A stretch of 64,000 nucleotides of DNA from Nostoc sp. FACHB-110 (GTDB lineage Bacteria > Cyanobacteriota > Cyanobacteriia > Cyanobacteriales > Nostocaceae), in assembly GCF_014697425.1 (NCBI RefSeq), contig NZ_JACJRU010000012.1:1-64000 (forward strand), read 5' to 3'. The position numbers were made by a program, and so were the translations under genes. Of the stretch, positions 38,282 to 48,582 are shown piece after piece. The notes under the pieces were generated by a model that did not search any database, had not been told where the DNA came from, and was given only the letters and a program-made list of their open reading frames with translations. Each line of letters opens with the position of its first letter. Position 1 is the first letter of the stretch.

Positions 38282-41200
38282 ATGACAACATGGCACTGTA
38301 CAACAGCAAGTGTGAGTAATAATCAGGATTCTCTGCAAAGACTGGTACGCTCCATTAAACTTTCTAATGGACAATTTGCTCTAATTTTAGTGCGATGTAA
38401 CTACAGACAATTACGCGAGCAAATGTTAAATGAGCTTCGCTGTTTAACTAAAGATATAAATTTAAAAGAAATTTATCTTCAGCCATCAATTACAGCTTTA
38501 CACACGACCATCATTTCCAAATTATCGTTAGATATTCCAGCTGTAGTTACAGATACAATGCCATCAGCAGTTATGGTGTTTGGCTTAGAGTCAATTATTG
38601 CTATTGAAGACTTATTAACTAGTCTTAACCAAGCCAGAGATATTTACAAAGCGACATTTCCTTTTCCTGTAGTTTTGTGGCTACAAGATGAAGTAGCCAC
38701 AATGCTAACTAGATTAGCCCCTGATTTTAAAAGTTGGGCGGCTACAACCATCAAATTTGAAATGGCAAAAGAAGATTTAATTGCCTTAATTCGTCAAGAT
38801 ACAGAATCACTATTTACTAAAGTTTTAGATGCAGGCGCAGAGAAATTTTTATCTAATGCTGCTTTGAATTTAGCTCCTAAATCTCAACACCGTCATGAAA
38901 TTGAGTCAGCACGTAATGATTTATTGCGTCTGTATAATGTCAAAATCGAGCCGGGATTAGAAGCCAGTTTAGAATTTGTTTTAGGCAGAGATAAATATGC
39001 CAACGATCAAATTAATAGTGCTTTAGCACATTATCAAAGAAGCCTAAGTTTATGGCAAAGAGAAGCAAAGCGGGGCAATGGCATTTCAGCAGAAAATATC
39101 GAACAAATGTGTGCTTATCGACTCCGGCAAGCAATAGTCTTATTTCACTTGGGTTTATGTTATCGCCGGATGGGAGATTTATATCAAATTACTAATAGTA
39201 GTTATTGCCAACACGCGCTTTTATGGTTTCAGCAATGTTTAAAATTACTAGAACAATTAGAAAGGCAAGATTTAGTTGCTAAATTCATTTTGCCTGCTTG
39301 TGAAATGTTAAAGCGTTTAAAAGCTTGGTCAGAGTTAGAAATATTAGCAAAAAAATCTTTGCATTTGCATGAAACTTATGGGACTCCTGCAAAAGTGGCG
39401 CAGGATTATGCTTTTTTATCAGACGTAGCAGCATCACGTAATAATTGGTTGCTAGCACATGAATTAGCAAATACAGCTCTTTCTGTTGCAGAATTAGCTA
39501 CAGAAGTTCCGCGACAACAAGAAAGTTGGTATCTTTTGTTGATGGCTCGTACTCAAAGACATTTGGGTCAATGGGAAGAAGCAATTAGTAATCTAGAATG
39601 GGCAAGAGTAGTTTGTGAGCTACAGTACGAACCATCGCTATATTTAGAAATTTTAGAGGAATTGCGATCGCTTTATTTTTACGAGCGTCGTGACTATGCA
39701 GAAGCTTTTAGTCTCAAACAAGAAAAAATCCAAATAGAACATCAATATGGTTTCCGTGTATTTATTGGTGCTAGTCAATTACAGCCAAAACGTTACCGAA
39801 TTAATCCTGTTTTAGAAACGCAAAAAATCTCATGTATTCCTGAAGATATCGCTCAAGAAATTTCTGCTTCTGGGCGAATGCAAGATGTTAACCGTTTAAT
39901 AGAAAGAATTACCCGTGCTGATCATAAACTTACTGTTATGCATGGGCAATCAGGAGTGGGCAAAAGTTCCACAATTAAAGCGGGTTTAGTACCTGCTTTA
40001 AAAAGCCGAGTTATTGGTGAACGTATTCCATTACCCATTGTTTTATCTGGATATACAGATTGGATTACTGCTTTAGGACGTAGTATTAATCAAGCATTAG
40101 CACAATCAGAATTACCAATTGCAATAGAATTTACCCCAAATATCCTCTTAGAAAAACTACGTTTAGCAACGGAATGCAATCATCTGATAGTCATCATTTT
40201 TGACCAATTTGAAGAATTTTTCTTTATCAGCAATTCTTATCAAATTTTAGAATTTTATAAATTTTTTAGTCAATGTTTAAATATTCCTTATGTAAAAATC
40301 ATTATTTCTCTAAGAGAAGATTATTTACATTATTTGTTAGATTTTGAAAAATTAAGTAGAGAAAATCACAACCAGATATACAGTTTAGATGTAATCAACA
40401 ATAATATTCTAGATAGCAATATTCGGTATTTTTTAGGAAAGTTTTCTATTCAAGATGCAACAGATATTATTTATAGTTTTACAAAACGTTCTCACTATGA
40501 AATGAGCGATGAATTAATTAATCAGTTAGTACAAGATTTGGCTGGGGAATCAGGAGAAGTCAACCCCATTGAATTACAAATAGTGGGCGTGCAATTACAA
40601 GCAGAAAATATTACAACACTTGAACAATACAAAATTTGCGGTAGCTCAACAAAATTAGTAGAAAGATGGTTAGAAGAAGTCCTCAAAGATTGTGGCAAAG
40701 AAAATGAAGATTTGGGTTGGAAATTATTGTTTGAACTAACTGATGAAAAAGGTTTTCGCCCTCTAAAAACTAAAGCTGATTTAGCGGCATCTCTAGAAAA
40801 GAATTTTTACGCTATATCTGATTCTGATAGCGAATCAAATTGGGAACTCATCTTAGAAATATTAGTAGGGTCAGGTTTAATATTGCGGTTGCGTGAAGAG
40901 TTAGGCGATCGCTATCAATTAGTACATGATTATTTAGTAGAACCAATTCGGCAAAAAAATAACTACGGGATTGTTGCCGAGTTGGAAAAAGTTAAATCTG
41001 AGAAAAAGCGAGCCGAGGTAGCCCAAAAACTTTCTCAAGAACATCTCAATTTAATTTTACAACGCCGCTTGCGAGAAGCACGAATAGCAGGCGTAGTTTT
41101 AGCGTTGATGGGAGGCACAATCGCCGCTTTGTGGTGGCAAGCTGACCTGCAAAAAAGAGCAGCAATTCGCCAAACGATTCGCGCCGAACGCAGTGAAACT

Positions 41201-43288
41201 AATTTAAAAATTAGCGCGATCGCTGCCACTAGTGAAGCTTTATTTGCTTCTAATAAAGAATTTGACGCACTTTTAGAAGGTTTACGTGCTTGGCGCAAGC
41301 TAAAACAGGCAAACGAAGTCTTACCCGAAACTCGGATGCGCGTAGTTACAGCCTTACAACAAGCAGTTTATGGAGTCACCGAGTTAAACCGTTTAGAAGG
41401 ACACACTGATATTGTTTGGGGCGTAAGTTTTAGCCCTGATGGTCAATTATTAGCATCAGGTAGTCGTGACCAAACAGTAAAAATATGGCGGACAGATGGC
41501 ACTTTGTTACAAACTCTCAAAGGTCATACTGACGCTGTGAGTAGCGTCAGTTTTAGTCCCGATGGGCAAAGTCTTGCCTCTTCCAGTCTCGACAAAACCG
41601 TGCGAATCTGGCACAAAAACAAAATTACTGGTGAATTTGATTTACAGCCATCTCAAACCTTGCTCGAAGACGACTGGGTTTATTGTGTAAGTTACAGTCC
41701 CGATGGCGAGTTATTGGCAACTGCTAACAAAGATGCTACCGTCAAACTCTGGAGCAAGGATGGTACTTTAATCAAGGTACTAAAAGGTCATCAAGGGTGG
41801 GTAAATTGGGTGAGCTTTAGCCCTGATGGTCAATTGATCGCTTCAGCTAGTGACGATCGCACAGTCAAAATTTGGCGACGAGATGGTACTCTAGTCAAAA
41901 CTCTTTACGGACATCAGCAAGGTGTTACCGTTGTGACTTTCAGCCCCGACGGTCAAATATTAGCCTCGGCAGGTCGGGACAAAATCGTTAAATTATGGCA
42001 AAAAGAGCCAAACAGCGAAGATAACTTCGACTATCGCATTTATAAAAACTTACAGCAGCATACCAGTACAATTTGGAGCCTCAGCTTTAGTCCTGATGGG
42101 CAGAAGTTAGCCTCAGGCAGTGATGACAATAGTGTTAACCTCTGGAGTAGTACAGGGGCATTACTGAAAACTTTTAAAGGACACAGTGATGCTGTGGCTA
42201 GCGTTGCTTTTAGTCCAGATAACAAAATACTGGCATCAGGAAGTTATGACAAGAGCATCAAATTTTGGAGTTTAAATGCTCCGGTTTTACCGATTCTACG
42301 TGGTCATCAAGATAGAGTGTTGAGTGTGGCTTGGAGTCCTGATGGTCAGATGTTGGCTTCTGGTAGCCGCGATCGCACTGTTAAACTCTGGGAAAGAGAA
42401 AATTTAAATGGTGAAGCTACTACTCGACTTTACAAAACTTTAATTGGTCATACAGATAAAGTTCCCAGTGTGAGTTTTGATCCTTACGGTGAGATTCTTG
42501 CGTCAGCAAGTTATGACAAAACAGTCAAAATTTGGCGACGTGATGGCACTTTAATCAAAACCTTACCAGGACATACTGACAGTGTTATGAGTGTCAGTTT
42601 TAGTCCCGATGGTCAGTTATTAGCATCGGCCAGCAAAGATAGAACCGTCAAACTTTGGAGCCGTGATGGTCAATTACTCAACACTTTAGTCGGTCACGAA
42701 GGTTGGGTAAATAGCGTGAATTTTAGCCCTGATGGTCAACTACTTGCCTCTGCCAGTGATGACCAAACAGTCAAACTGTGGCGGCGCGATGGAACTTTAG
42801 TCAAAACTTTTTCACCTCATGATAGCTGGGTATTAGGTGTTAGCTTTAGTCCTACTGACCAGTTAATAGCTTCTGCTAGTTGGGATAATACCGTTAGACT
42901 GTGGCGGCGGGATGGCACGTTGTTAAAAACATTGCTCAAAGGCTACAGCGATAGCGTGAATTCCGTGACTTTTAGCCCTAATGGGGAATTACTAGCCGCT
43001 GCTAGTTGGGATAGTACCGTCAAACTTTGGAGTCGTGATGGCAAATTAATCAAAACCCTGAATGGTCATCGCGCTCCTGTCCTCAGCGTCAGTTTTAGCC
43101 CTGATGGTCACACCTTAGCATCCGCTAGTGATGACAACACCATTATTTTGTGGAATTTGCATCTCGAAGATTTACTTAAGCGTGGTTGTAACTGGGCAGA
43201 TAACTACCTCAAACACAACCACAACGTTGAACCACGCGATCGCTTTTTGTGTGATGGTTTTGAAAAGGAAGTAGGCAAGAGGGAATAG
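38282..43288 (+). CDS. Giant STAND NTPase with 14 WD40 repeats, gene B of cassette 1
   Basis: 1668 residues. (1) Residues ~15-165: a domain shared with the TPR protein at 58122 (VRSIKLSNGQFALILVRCNY; FPFPVVLWLQDEVATMLTRL; APDFKSWAATTIKFE), likely a degenerate NTPase fold. (2) ~185-520: TPR-like helices. (3) ~530-910: an active-looking STAND NTPase with GQSGVGKSS (~555-563) and FDQFEEFF Walker B (~640). (4) a short hydrophobic helix (~934-953, GVVLALMGGTIAALWW). (5) 14 WD40 repeats (~1036-1635), enough for two seven-bladed propellers. The end, RGCNWADNYLKHN, is typical of cyanobacterial STAND-WD40 proteins. Probably a stimulus-sensing oligomeric ATPase. Confidence 0.85.
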   Translation: MTTWHCTTASVSNNQDSLQRLVRSIKLSNGQFALILVRCNYRQLREQMLNELRCLTKDINLKEIYLQPSITALHTTIISKLSLDIPAVVTDTMPSAVMVFGLESIIAIEDLLTSLNQARDIYKATFPFPVVLWLQDEVATMLTRLAPDFKSWAATTIKFEMAKEDLIALIRQDTESLFTKVLDAGAEKFLSNAALNLAPKSQHRHEIESARNDLLRLYNVKIEPGLEASLEFVLGRDKYANDQINSALAHYQRSLSLWQREAKRGNGISAENIEQMCAYRLRQAIVLFHLGLCYRRMGDLYQITNSSYCQHALLWFQQCLKLLEQLERQDLVAKFILPACEMLKRLKAWSELEILAKKSLHLHETYGTPAKVAQDYAFLSDVAASRNNWLLAHELANTALSVAELATEVPRQQESWYLLLMARTQRHLGQWEEAISNLEWARVVCELQYEPSLYLEILEELRSLYFYERRDYAEAFSLKQEKIQIEHQYGFRVFIGASQLQPKRYRINPVLETQKISCIPEDIAQEISASGRMQDVNRLIERITRADHKLTVMHGQSGVGKSSTIKAGLVPALKSRVIGERIPLPIVLSGYTDWITALGRSINQALAQSELPIAIEFTPNILLEKLRLATECNHLIVIIFDQFEEFFFISNSYQILEFYKFFSQCLNIPYVKIIISLREDYLHYLLDFEKLSRENHNQIYSLDVINNNILDSNIRYFLGKFSIQDATDIIYSFTKRSHYEMSDELINQLVQDLAGESGEVNPIELQIVGVQLQAENITTLEQYKICGSSTKLVERWLEEVLKDCGKENEDLGWKLLFELTDEKGFRPLKTKADLAASLEKNFYAISDSDSESNWELILEILVGSGLILRLREELGDRYQLVHDYLVEPIRQKNNYGIVAELEKVKSEKKRAEVAQKLSQEHLNLILQRRLREARIAGVVLALMGGTIAALWWQADLQKRAAIRQTIRAERSETNLKISAIAATSEALFASNKEFDALLEGLRAWRKLKQANEVLPETRMRVVTALQQAVYGVTELNRLEGHTDIVWGVSFSPDGQLLASGSRDQTVKIWRTDGTLLQTLKGHTDAVSSVSFSPDGQSLASSSLDKTVRIWHKNKITGEFDLQPSQTLLEDDWVYCVSYSPDGELLATANKDATVKLWSKDGTLIKVLKGHQGWVNWVSFSPDGQLIASASDDRTVKIWRRDGTLVKTLYGHQQGVTVVTFSPDGQILASAGRDKIVKLWQKEPNSEDNFDYRIYKNLQQHTSTIWSLSFSPDGQKLASGSDDNSVNLWSSTGALLKTFKGHSDAVASVAFSPDNKILASGSYDKSIKFWSLNAPVLPILRGHQDRVLSVAWSPDGQMLASGSRDRTVKLWERENLNGEATTRLYKTLIGHTDKVPSVSFDPYGEILASASYDKTVKIWRRDGTLIKTLPGHTDSVMSVSFSPDGQLLASASKDRTVKLWSRDGQLLNTLVGHEGWVNSVNFSPDGQLLASASDDQTVKLWRRDGTLVKTFSPHDSWVLGVSFSPTDQLIASASWDNTVRLWRRDGTLLKTLLKGYSDSVNSVTFSPNGELLAAASWDSTVKLWSRDGKLIKTLNGHRAPVLSVSFSPDGHTLASASDDNTIILWNLHLEDLLKRGCNWADNYLKHNHNVEPRDRFLCDGFEKEVGKRE

Positions 43289-43393
43289 GGAGTTTCATCT
43301 GTTGCTATTGCCCGTTGCTTCTTCCCTGGAAAAATTTATGGGGAGTGAAGCATGATTTTAGCTGATTAAAGGGCGATCGCTTTGAGAACTTGA

Positions 43394-43711
43394 CTAGCCT
43401 TTGTTTTCTTCCAGTTCATCTTGTAACAAATTTGCTAAAAAAGCTCGCAGTTTCATCCGCTCGATATACGGCCAACCACCTTCAGTTTCAATATCTTTTA
43501 AAAGAGAATAAAGTTGCTGGCGATTTTCCGGCAGGCTCTCTTGAAAAACCCCATCTCGAATTTCTCGATGTAAATATTCTAACTGCCGCAGCAAGTTTAA
43601 AAGCGCAATCGGGTCTTTGTGACATATTTGAGCTACATCGTATACGGATGTGGCAATTTTTTGTAGTTGCTCAGAAAAATCTGTGGATTCAAAATTTTGA
43701 TTGTTGCTCAT
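43394..43711 (-). CDS. Small helical hypothetical protein
   Basis: 105 residues from ATG 43711 (a TTG 33 bases upstream is also in frame). Mainly helical: FSEQLQKIATSVYDVAQICHKDPIALLNLLRQLEYLHREIRDG, then GGWPYIERMKLRAFLANLL. Acidic tail ELEENKG. No family recognised. It converges on the giant WD40 gene. Confidence 0.6.
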   Translation of the reverse strand: MSNNQNFESTDFSEQLQKIATSVYDVAQICHKDPIALLNLLRQLEYLHREIRDGVFQESLPENRQQLYSLLKDIETEGGWPYIERMKLRAFLANLLQDELEENKG

Positions 43712-43744
43712 GCAGCGATATTTGCCAAAATTAGGACTACTCAA

Positions 43745-44389
43745 ATTTACCGAAGATTGTCAGCTTTCAGGCGCGATCGCTAATTTCTAGTAAACCACTA
43801 TAAATCCAGTATATATGTGGCTTCTGAAAGCTCATAGCCACCGCTGATCACTGATTTTTCCACTTTTGAGGCTGATACAAGTGTTAATTGCCCCAGATGA
43901 ACTTAGGGTTTGGGGTACATAGAATCATAAAATCTTCTTGTTGGACAAGTTTTGATATCAGCCTCAAACATAATTTTCCTAACTCAGCACCACTGACAGG
44001 GTAATTGCGATCTCTTGTAAAAGAGTTTCGCAGCGTTTAATAAAACCTCCCAAAAAGCTAGATGGGATCAAAGACTTATGAGTTTAGACCAGGGTGCTTT
44101 GATTTTGAGTTAAAAAAAATCGTATGATCTGGCTGATTTCCCTATAAAGCAATGGGTTGTATGTAGTGGCAATACATACATAATACAGAACGACTTCATC
44201 AACGCTGTAAATACCTATGGTAGTTGCAAATTATGAAGCCGTAGCGATGTTAGGAGCGTCACTCCCCTCTTCTGGCAAGCCCCACTCCCAAAGTCAGGCT
44301 TACCCTAAGTTGGGACAGCTTCTCGTCAGAGATCAAAACTTTGTGCAGTTTTACAACTTAGATATTAATTTTTGACATTGAGGTTGACC
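43745..44389. other. Long leader region upstream of psbO
   Basis: About 645 bases without an open frame I can support. It holds the psbO promoter and possibly a long 5' leader. GAGGTTG just before the ATG may serve as ribosome-binding site. No hairpin of riboswitch type was recognised. Confidence 0.5.
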
Positions 44390-45223
44390 ATGAGGTATCG
44401 CGCTTTAATTGTTGCATTCTTGGCTTTATGCCTGGGGCTATTAACTGCTTGTAGCGGTTCCCCAGAAGCTAGTAGTAGAGATTTACTTACTTACGAGCAA
44501 ATTCGTGGTACTGGCTTGGCTAACAAATGCCCTCAATTGGCAGAAACAAGCCGTGGCTCTATTCCTATTGATAACAGCCAGTCTTACGCTATCAAAGAAC
44601 TGTGCTTAGAACCCACTAGTTTCTTTGTTAAGGAAGAACCTGCTAACAAACGGCAAACAGCAGAATTTGTACCTGGGAAATTGTTGACCAGATACACTTC
44701 TACAATTGACCAAGTTCAAGGCCCTTTGAAGTTCAATTCTGATGGTAGCTTGACTTTTGTCGAAGAAGATGGTCTAGATTTCCAAGCTATTACTGTTCAG
44801 CTTCCTGGTGGTGAAAGAGTACCTTTCCTCTTCACAATTAAAAACTTGGTTGCTCAAACACAAGCTGGGTTAACTAGTATCAACACCTCCACCGACTTTG
44901 AAGGTGAATTTAAAGTGCCTTCCTATCGTGGTGCAGCCTTCCTAGATCCCAAAGGTCGCGGTATCGTTACTGGTTATGACAACGCAGTGGCTCTTCCTGC
45001 TCAATCAGATGATGAAGAACTCACCCGCGCTAATATCAAACGTGCCGATATTCTCAAAGGCAAAATTTCTCTACAAGTAGCTAAAATAGATAGCTCTAGT
45101 GGCGAGATAGCAGGTACTTTTGAGAGTGAACAGCCATCTGATACTGACTTAGGTGCAGGCGAACCCAAAGAAGTCAAGATTCGCGGTTTATTCTTTGCAC
45201 GGGTTGAACCAACTCGCGCCTAA
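44390..45223 (+). CDS. psbO: Photosystem II manganese-stabilising protein PsbO
   Basis: 277 residues from ATG 44390 (an upstream TTG at 44372 is rejected). N-terminal signal peptide with LCLGLLTACSGSPEAS, exported to the thylakoid lumen, where it caps the Mn4CaO5 cluster and lowers the Cl-/Ca2+ need. The family blocks LTYEQIRGTGLANKCP, GRGIVTGYDNAVALPA and FESEQPSDTDLGAGEPKEVKIRG are visible. The paired Cys (in NKCP and KELCLEP) form the structural disulphide. Confidence 0.97.
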   Translation: MRYRALIVAFLALCLGLLTACSGSPEASSRDLLTYEQIRGTGLANKCPQLAETSRGSIPIDNSQSYAIKELCLEPTSFFVKEEPANKRQTAEFVPGKLLTRYTSTIDQVQGPLKFNSDGSLTFVEEDGLDFQAITVQLPGGERVPFLFTIKNLVAQTQAGLTSINTSTDFEGEFKVPSYRGAAFLDPKGRGIVTGYDNAVALPAQSDDEELTRANIKRADILKGKISLQVAKIDSSSGEIAGTFESEQPSDTDLGAGEPKEVKIRGLFFARVEPTRA

Positions 45224-46190
45224 ATTTCGCAACTTACTCAAATCTCAAACCAGAGATTTATAGCCATTAGGCATCATAAAATTTCATACCTCTGGTTGAA
45301 GATTGACAAACAATTTGGCTAAATTAGCCTCAATCGCAACATATTCAAAGACAAAAGGGCGAAAAGCCCTTTTTTTATTACCTTTTGAAGTCAACCGAAA
45401 TCACTGAACCGAGGACAATGTTGATCAAGAAAGGCAGGGGGTAGGAGGCTTTTATGAAATTCTGCTTCCTGCAATCTGCCACGACAGAGAGGGAGTAAGG
45501 GTTTAAGACCCCTCCTGAATAAAACCTTCTGACTTGAAAGTGCTGAGTGCTGAGTGCTGAGTAAAAATGCTAGTCTCACTTTCATACTTGGCTATGAAAC
45601 TTGTTTCATCGAAACTGCCCTCAGCATAGCTGCCTTCTGCCTTCTTCAATTCGCTAGGCGCGAAGCACGAGAAATAATTTTTTCTGATTTCCACTCCCAT
45701 GATTTTTTCTAGAGTTCTCCCCAGTCCCGCGCCTCTTTTCCTCTTCTTTGACAGCCTCAATAAAAATTAATGACACTTGCGTAAGTCCTGTATTAAATAA
45801 AATTAAAAAATGTATTAATTACTTTTTATTTTAACAGTAATTATACGGATTAAATATTTTTGGTTGTGTAGATTCGACATCAAATAACAACCTAACAAGC
45901 AATTAAATAAGTTAAGTACAATCTCGGTTTGAAAGAGAGTAAATTATTTTATATTTTGTCTCTATGTGGTTTTGAACAAACTACAGATAAATACCAATTT
46001 TCATTAAATAAAAAATGATTTCGCTTCTTTAAATATTGCTCAATTGTTAAAAATATCCTAGTGATAGCCAGTTCATAATTTACTAGATTTACACAGTCAC
46101 TCTAGTAGGCTATTCACTTGGATACATGGCAGTTGTAGCAGATTTAAAAGCGAGTACTTAACTGTTTATTTGCTAAATAAACAAGGTGCT
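45224..46190. other. Intergenic region between psbO and sigF
   Basis: About 970 bases. Besides the psbO terminator there is a short GTGCTGA tandem (about 45540-45561) and a lone TGCGTAAGTCCT (45780-45791). Two overlapping minus-strand frames (45391-45760) read as shadows with no protein resemblance. The rest is A/T-rich and probably carries the sigF promoter. Confidence 0.55.
45353..45377 (+). terminator. Terminator of psbO
   Basis: AAAAGGGC, loop GAAAA, GCCCTTTTTTT: hairpin with T tract, about 130 bases after the psbO stop. Confidence 0.85.
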
Positions 46191-46967
46191 ATGCCTACTA
46201 CAACCACCAATGAACTGAAGCATGAAATTTGGCAATTGTTGCGAGAATATCAGCAATCTAAGTCTGAAAATGTACGCAATCAACTGGTAAAACTTAATTT
46301 TGGACTAGTCAGAAAAGAAGCTCACTACTGGATTAATCAATGTCGTGAAAGTTATGATGACTTGCTCCAGGTAGGTTGTTTGGGTTTAATTAGAGCTATT
46401 GAAAGATTTGAAATTTCTAAAGGACACGCCTTCAGTTCCTTTGCTATCCCCTATATTCGAGGTGAAATTCAACACTATCTGCGAGATAAGGGGGTGACAG
46501 TCAGAATTCCCAGACGCTATTTAGCCATACAACAGCAAGCTATTGGCGTTTCTCGTTCCCTACGAGAAAAATATAACCGCCAGCCCACAGACTCTGAATT
46601 AGCAGCAGCATTAGAAATTAGCCTGAGTGAGTGGCAAGAAATCAAACTAGCATGGGTTAACCGCGCTCCTTTGAGCTTAGATGTTCCAGTACAAGATTCT
46701 GAAGAAGGAGCTACTAGTTTAGGCGAATTAGTTCCCGATCCCCGCTATCGTAGCTTTCAACTTGCACAAGAAGACCAACTACGACTACAACAAGCATTAT
46801 TTCAGCTAGAAAAATGTACTCGTGAAGTTTTGGAATGTGTATTTTTGCAAGATTTAACTCAAAAACAAGTAGCAGAACACTTAGGTATTAGTGTAGTTAC
46901 TGTTTCCCGGAGAGTTAAAAAAGGTTTAGATTCCTTAAAACATCTTATGTGTACAGCCGACGATTAA
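46191..46967 (+). CDS. sigF: Group 3 sigma factor SigF
   Basis: 258 residues from ATG 46191 (TTG at 46170 is in frame but less likely). Region 2: DDLLQVGCLGLIRAIERF and AFSSFAIPYIRGEIQHYLRDKG; region 3: RQPTDSELAAALEISLSEWQE; region 4: LTQKQVAEHLGISVVTVSRRVKKGL. It resembles SigF, which in Synechocystis controls type IV pili and motility and in Nostoc relatives takes part in hormogonium development. That function is inferred from the family. It neighbours psbO. Confidence 0.88.
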   Translation: MPTTTTNELKHEIWQLLREYQQSKSENVRNQLVKLNFGLVRKEAHYWINQCRESYDDLLQVGCLGLIRAIERFEISKGHAFSSFAIPYIRGEIQHYLRDKGVTVRIPRRYLAIQQQAIGVSRSLREKYNRQPTDSELAAALEISLSEWQEIKLAWVNRAPLSLDVPVQDSEEGATSLGELVPDPRYRSFQLAQEDQLRLQQALFQLEKCTREVLECVFLQDLTQKQVAEHLGISVVTVSRRVKKGLDSLKHLMCTADD

Positions 46968-47130
46968 GTTCCAGTTATACAAAACCGTATTTTTACTGGT
47001 TTTATCTGACTATAAAATAGCCTTAAAATTTAATAATTTAGGTTATAAAAGGAAAATACTTTACCTGAGAGATAAACAGGCTTTGTATATTTCTCGAAAT
47101 AGATTTTCCGATAGCTTTTGAGAGCAGCTA

Positions 47131-47982
47131 ATGGCCATAAAATCAAAAATTGCAATTGCAACTATTCTTTCTTTAGCGATCGCCGGGTGTGCTTCAGAAG
47201 ACACACCACAAGCCAGTAATCCGACAACGCCGCCTGTTCCTTCAGTCGCATCACCAGCAGCTAAACCACCAGCCGCGGCTCAACCTCAATCTTTCGGTCA
47301 TCCTGTAGTACCTGGGAAAAAAGCGACCAATGTTGCTTTTATCGCTCCTGCTACTACTTTGATTCAGCCAACTGATGGCAAGACCCGGATAGATTTATTA
47401 GTCAAAGGAAGGCCAGATCCGTTTGCTCAAATTGTGAGTTCGCCTGGTTCGGAAGTGGCTATGAATACGAATGCAAAACAAATTCCCTTGTTACCGCCTC
47501 TACCTACACCTAAAATCCAAAAGCAGAAAGTTCCAATGGCTATTGCTTTTGCGAAAAAACCTATAGTCAAGCTAGTACAGACACCAAAATCTGTGCTACC
47601 TAAGGTTTTGCCTCAAGTTATTCCTAGTTCTAGCTTTGGTTCTGTATTACCACCAGCACCACAACCGGAATTGGCAAAAGCCGTTATGGTGACTGGTGTA
47701 GTTTTAATTGGTAGAGAACCATTAGCTATCTTGAAAATCCCCAATGAGCCTTCAAGCCGCTATGTACAAGCAGGACAACGATTAGCTAACGGTCTACTGG
47801 TTAAACGTATTGAAATGAATGAGGGTTCAAATCCAGTCGTGATTCTGGAACAATACGGTATTGAAGTTGCCAAAATGGTAGGAGAAGGCTCTGCTAACTC
47901 GATACCATCAGAAACATCTTCTACTAACTCGGTTTCAGTTACTACACCCCCACAAAACCCTCTTCCGGTCGGAGCGTCTTAA
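47131..47982 (+). CDS. Lipoprotein with PilP/GspC-like C-terminal domain
   Basis: 283 residues. Signal sequence with lipobox LAIAGC (Cys20), then a Pro/Ala-rich linker. The C-terminal ~85 residues (VMVTGVVLIGREPLAILKIP; YVQAGQRLANGLLVKRIE; NPVVILEQYGIEVAKMVG) resemble the small beta domain of pilotin-type PilP or GspC. Cellular site: outer face of the inner membrane or the periplasm. It is followed after two bases by the next gene, so the two form an operon. A pilus-related role is a guess. Confidence 0.65.
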   Translation: MAIKSKIAIATILSLAIAGCASEDTPQASNPTTPPVPSVASPAAKPPAAAQPQSFGHPVVPGKKATNVAFIAPATTLIQPTDGKTRIDLLVKGRPDPFAQIVSSPGSEVAMNTNAKQIPLLPPLPTPKIQKQKVPMAIAFAKKPIVKLVQTPKSVLPKVLPQVIPSSSFGSVLPPAPQPELAKAVMVTGVVLIGREPLAILKIPNEPSSRYVQAGQRLANGLLVKRIEMNEGSNPVVILEQYGIEVAKMVGEGSANSIPSETSSTNSVSVTTPPQNPLPVGAS

Positions 47983-47984
47983 GG

Positions 47985-48230
47985 ATGGATACTCAAGAAA
48001 AATTTGAATTTGCTGGTTTACCTTTGGCTGTTTATCGGGAAATTGCGGCTCATTTACGTCAGGTTGAAGGCGTGGAAGCTAGTTTAATTCCCCAGTCATC
48101 CCAAAAGTTTGATTACAACCAAAGTCAAATTGATGGGTTGTGGATAACTTGGGGGCCGAATTCTCGTCCTGCTAGTCGTCAACGCGTACAACAAATTCTG
48201 GCTTATTACCACAGCCTCTACGGTGTCTGA
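47985..48230 (+). CDS. Small conserved hypothetical protein
   Basis: 81 residues, starting two bases after the lipoprotein stop, so cotranscribed and perhaps translationally coupled. Content: FEFAGLPLAVYREIAAHLRQVEGVEASLI and YNQSQIDGLWITWGPNSRPASRQRVQQILAYYHSLYG. Mixed alpha/beta; no known domain. Confidence 0.7.
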   Translation: MDTQEKFEFAGLPLAVYREIAAHLRQVEGVEASLIPQSSQKFDYNQSQIDGLWITWGPNSRPASRQRVQQILAYYHSLYGV

Positions 48231-48582
48231 GAACTTGTGGTCATGGATTTTATTAAAAATGATCTTAAGAAATTCAGTTTGCTAGGGTAAAGTCAATCTT
48301 CCATTCTTCATGACTGTTGATTGGGCAGTCTTTGGCTTTACCCTACTTAGTAATTTTTAAAATACCTTTGCGTAGAGAAGGCAATTATTTAGTTTTTAGC
48401 TGTCTATAAGCTTTCCGTTTAATTGCGTATACTTAGATCATAATAAAAATTGAAAAAAAAATGTCAGTGTTTGAACCAAAACGTGATAAGAAGTGATGCA
48501 ATTATCAATTGCTGAGGTAAACTTGCAAGCAAAGTAATGCAAAATATTACTCAGCTGCTCTTCGGTCTGGGCATCACTCAAA
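48231..48582. other. Intergenic region with a perfect 10-bp inverted repeat
   Basis: About 350 bases. TAGGGTAAAG (48283-48292) and CTTTACCCTA (48336-48345) form a stem with a loop of 43 bases, a possible terminator for the lipoprotein operon. No gene seen. Confidence 0.5.

Noticed and set aside
45391..45760. Two overlapping minus-strand frames (64 and 85 codons) after psbO
   Set aside because: No resemblance to proteins; composition like the surrounding non-coding DNA.
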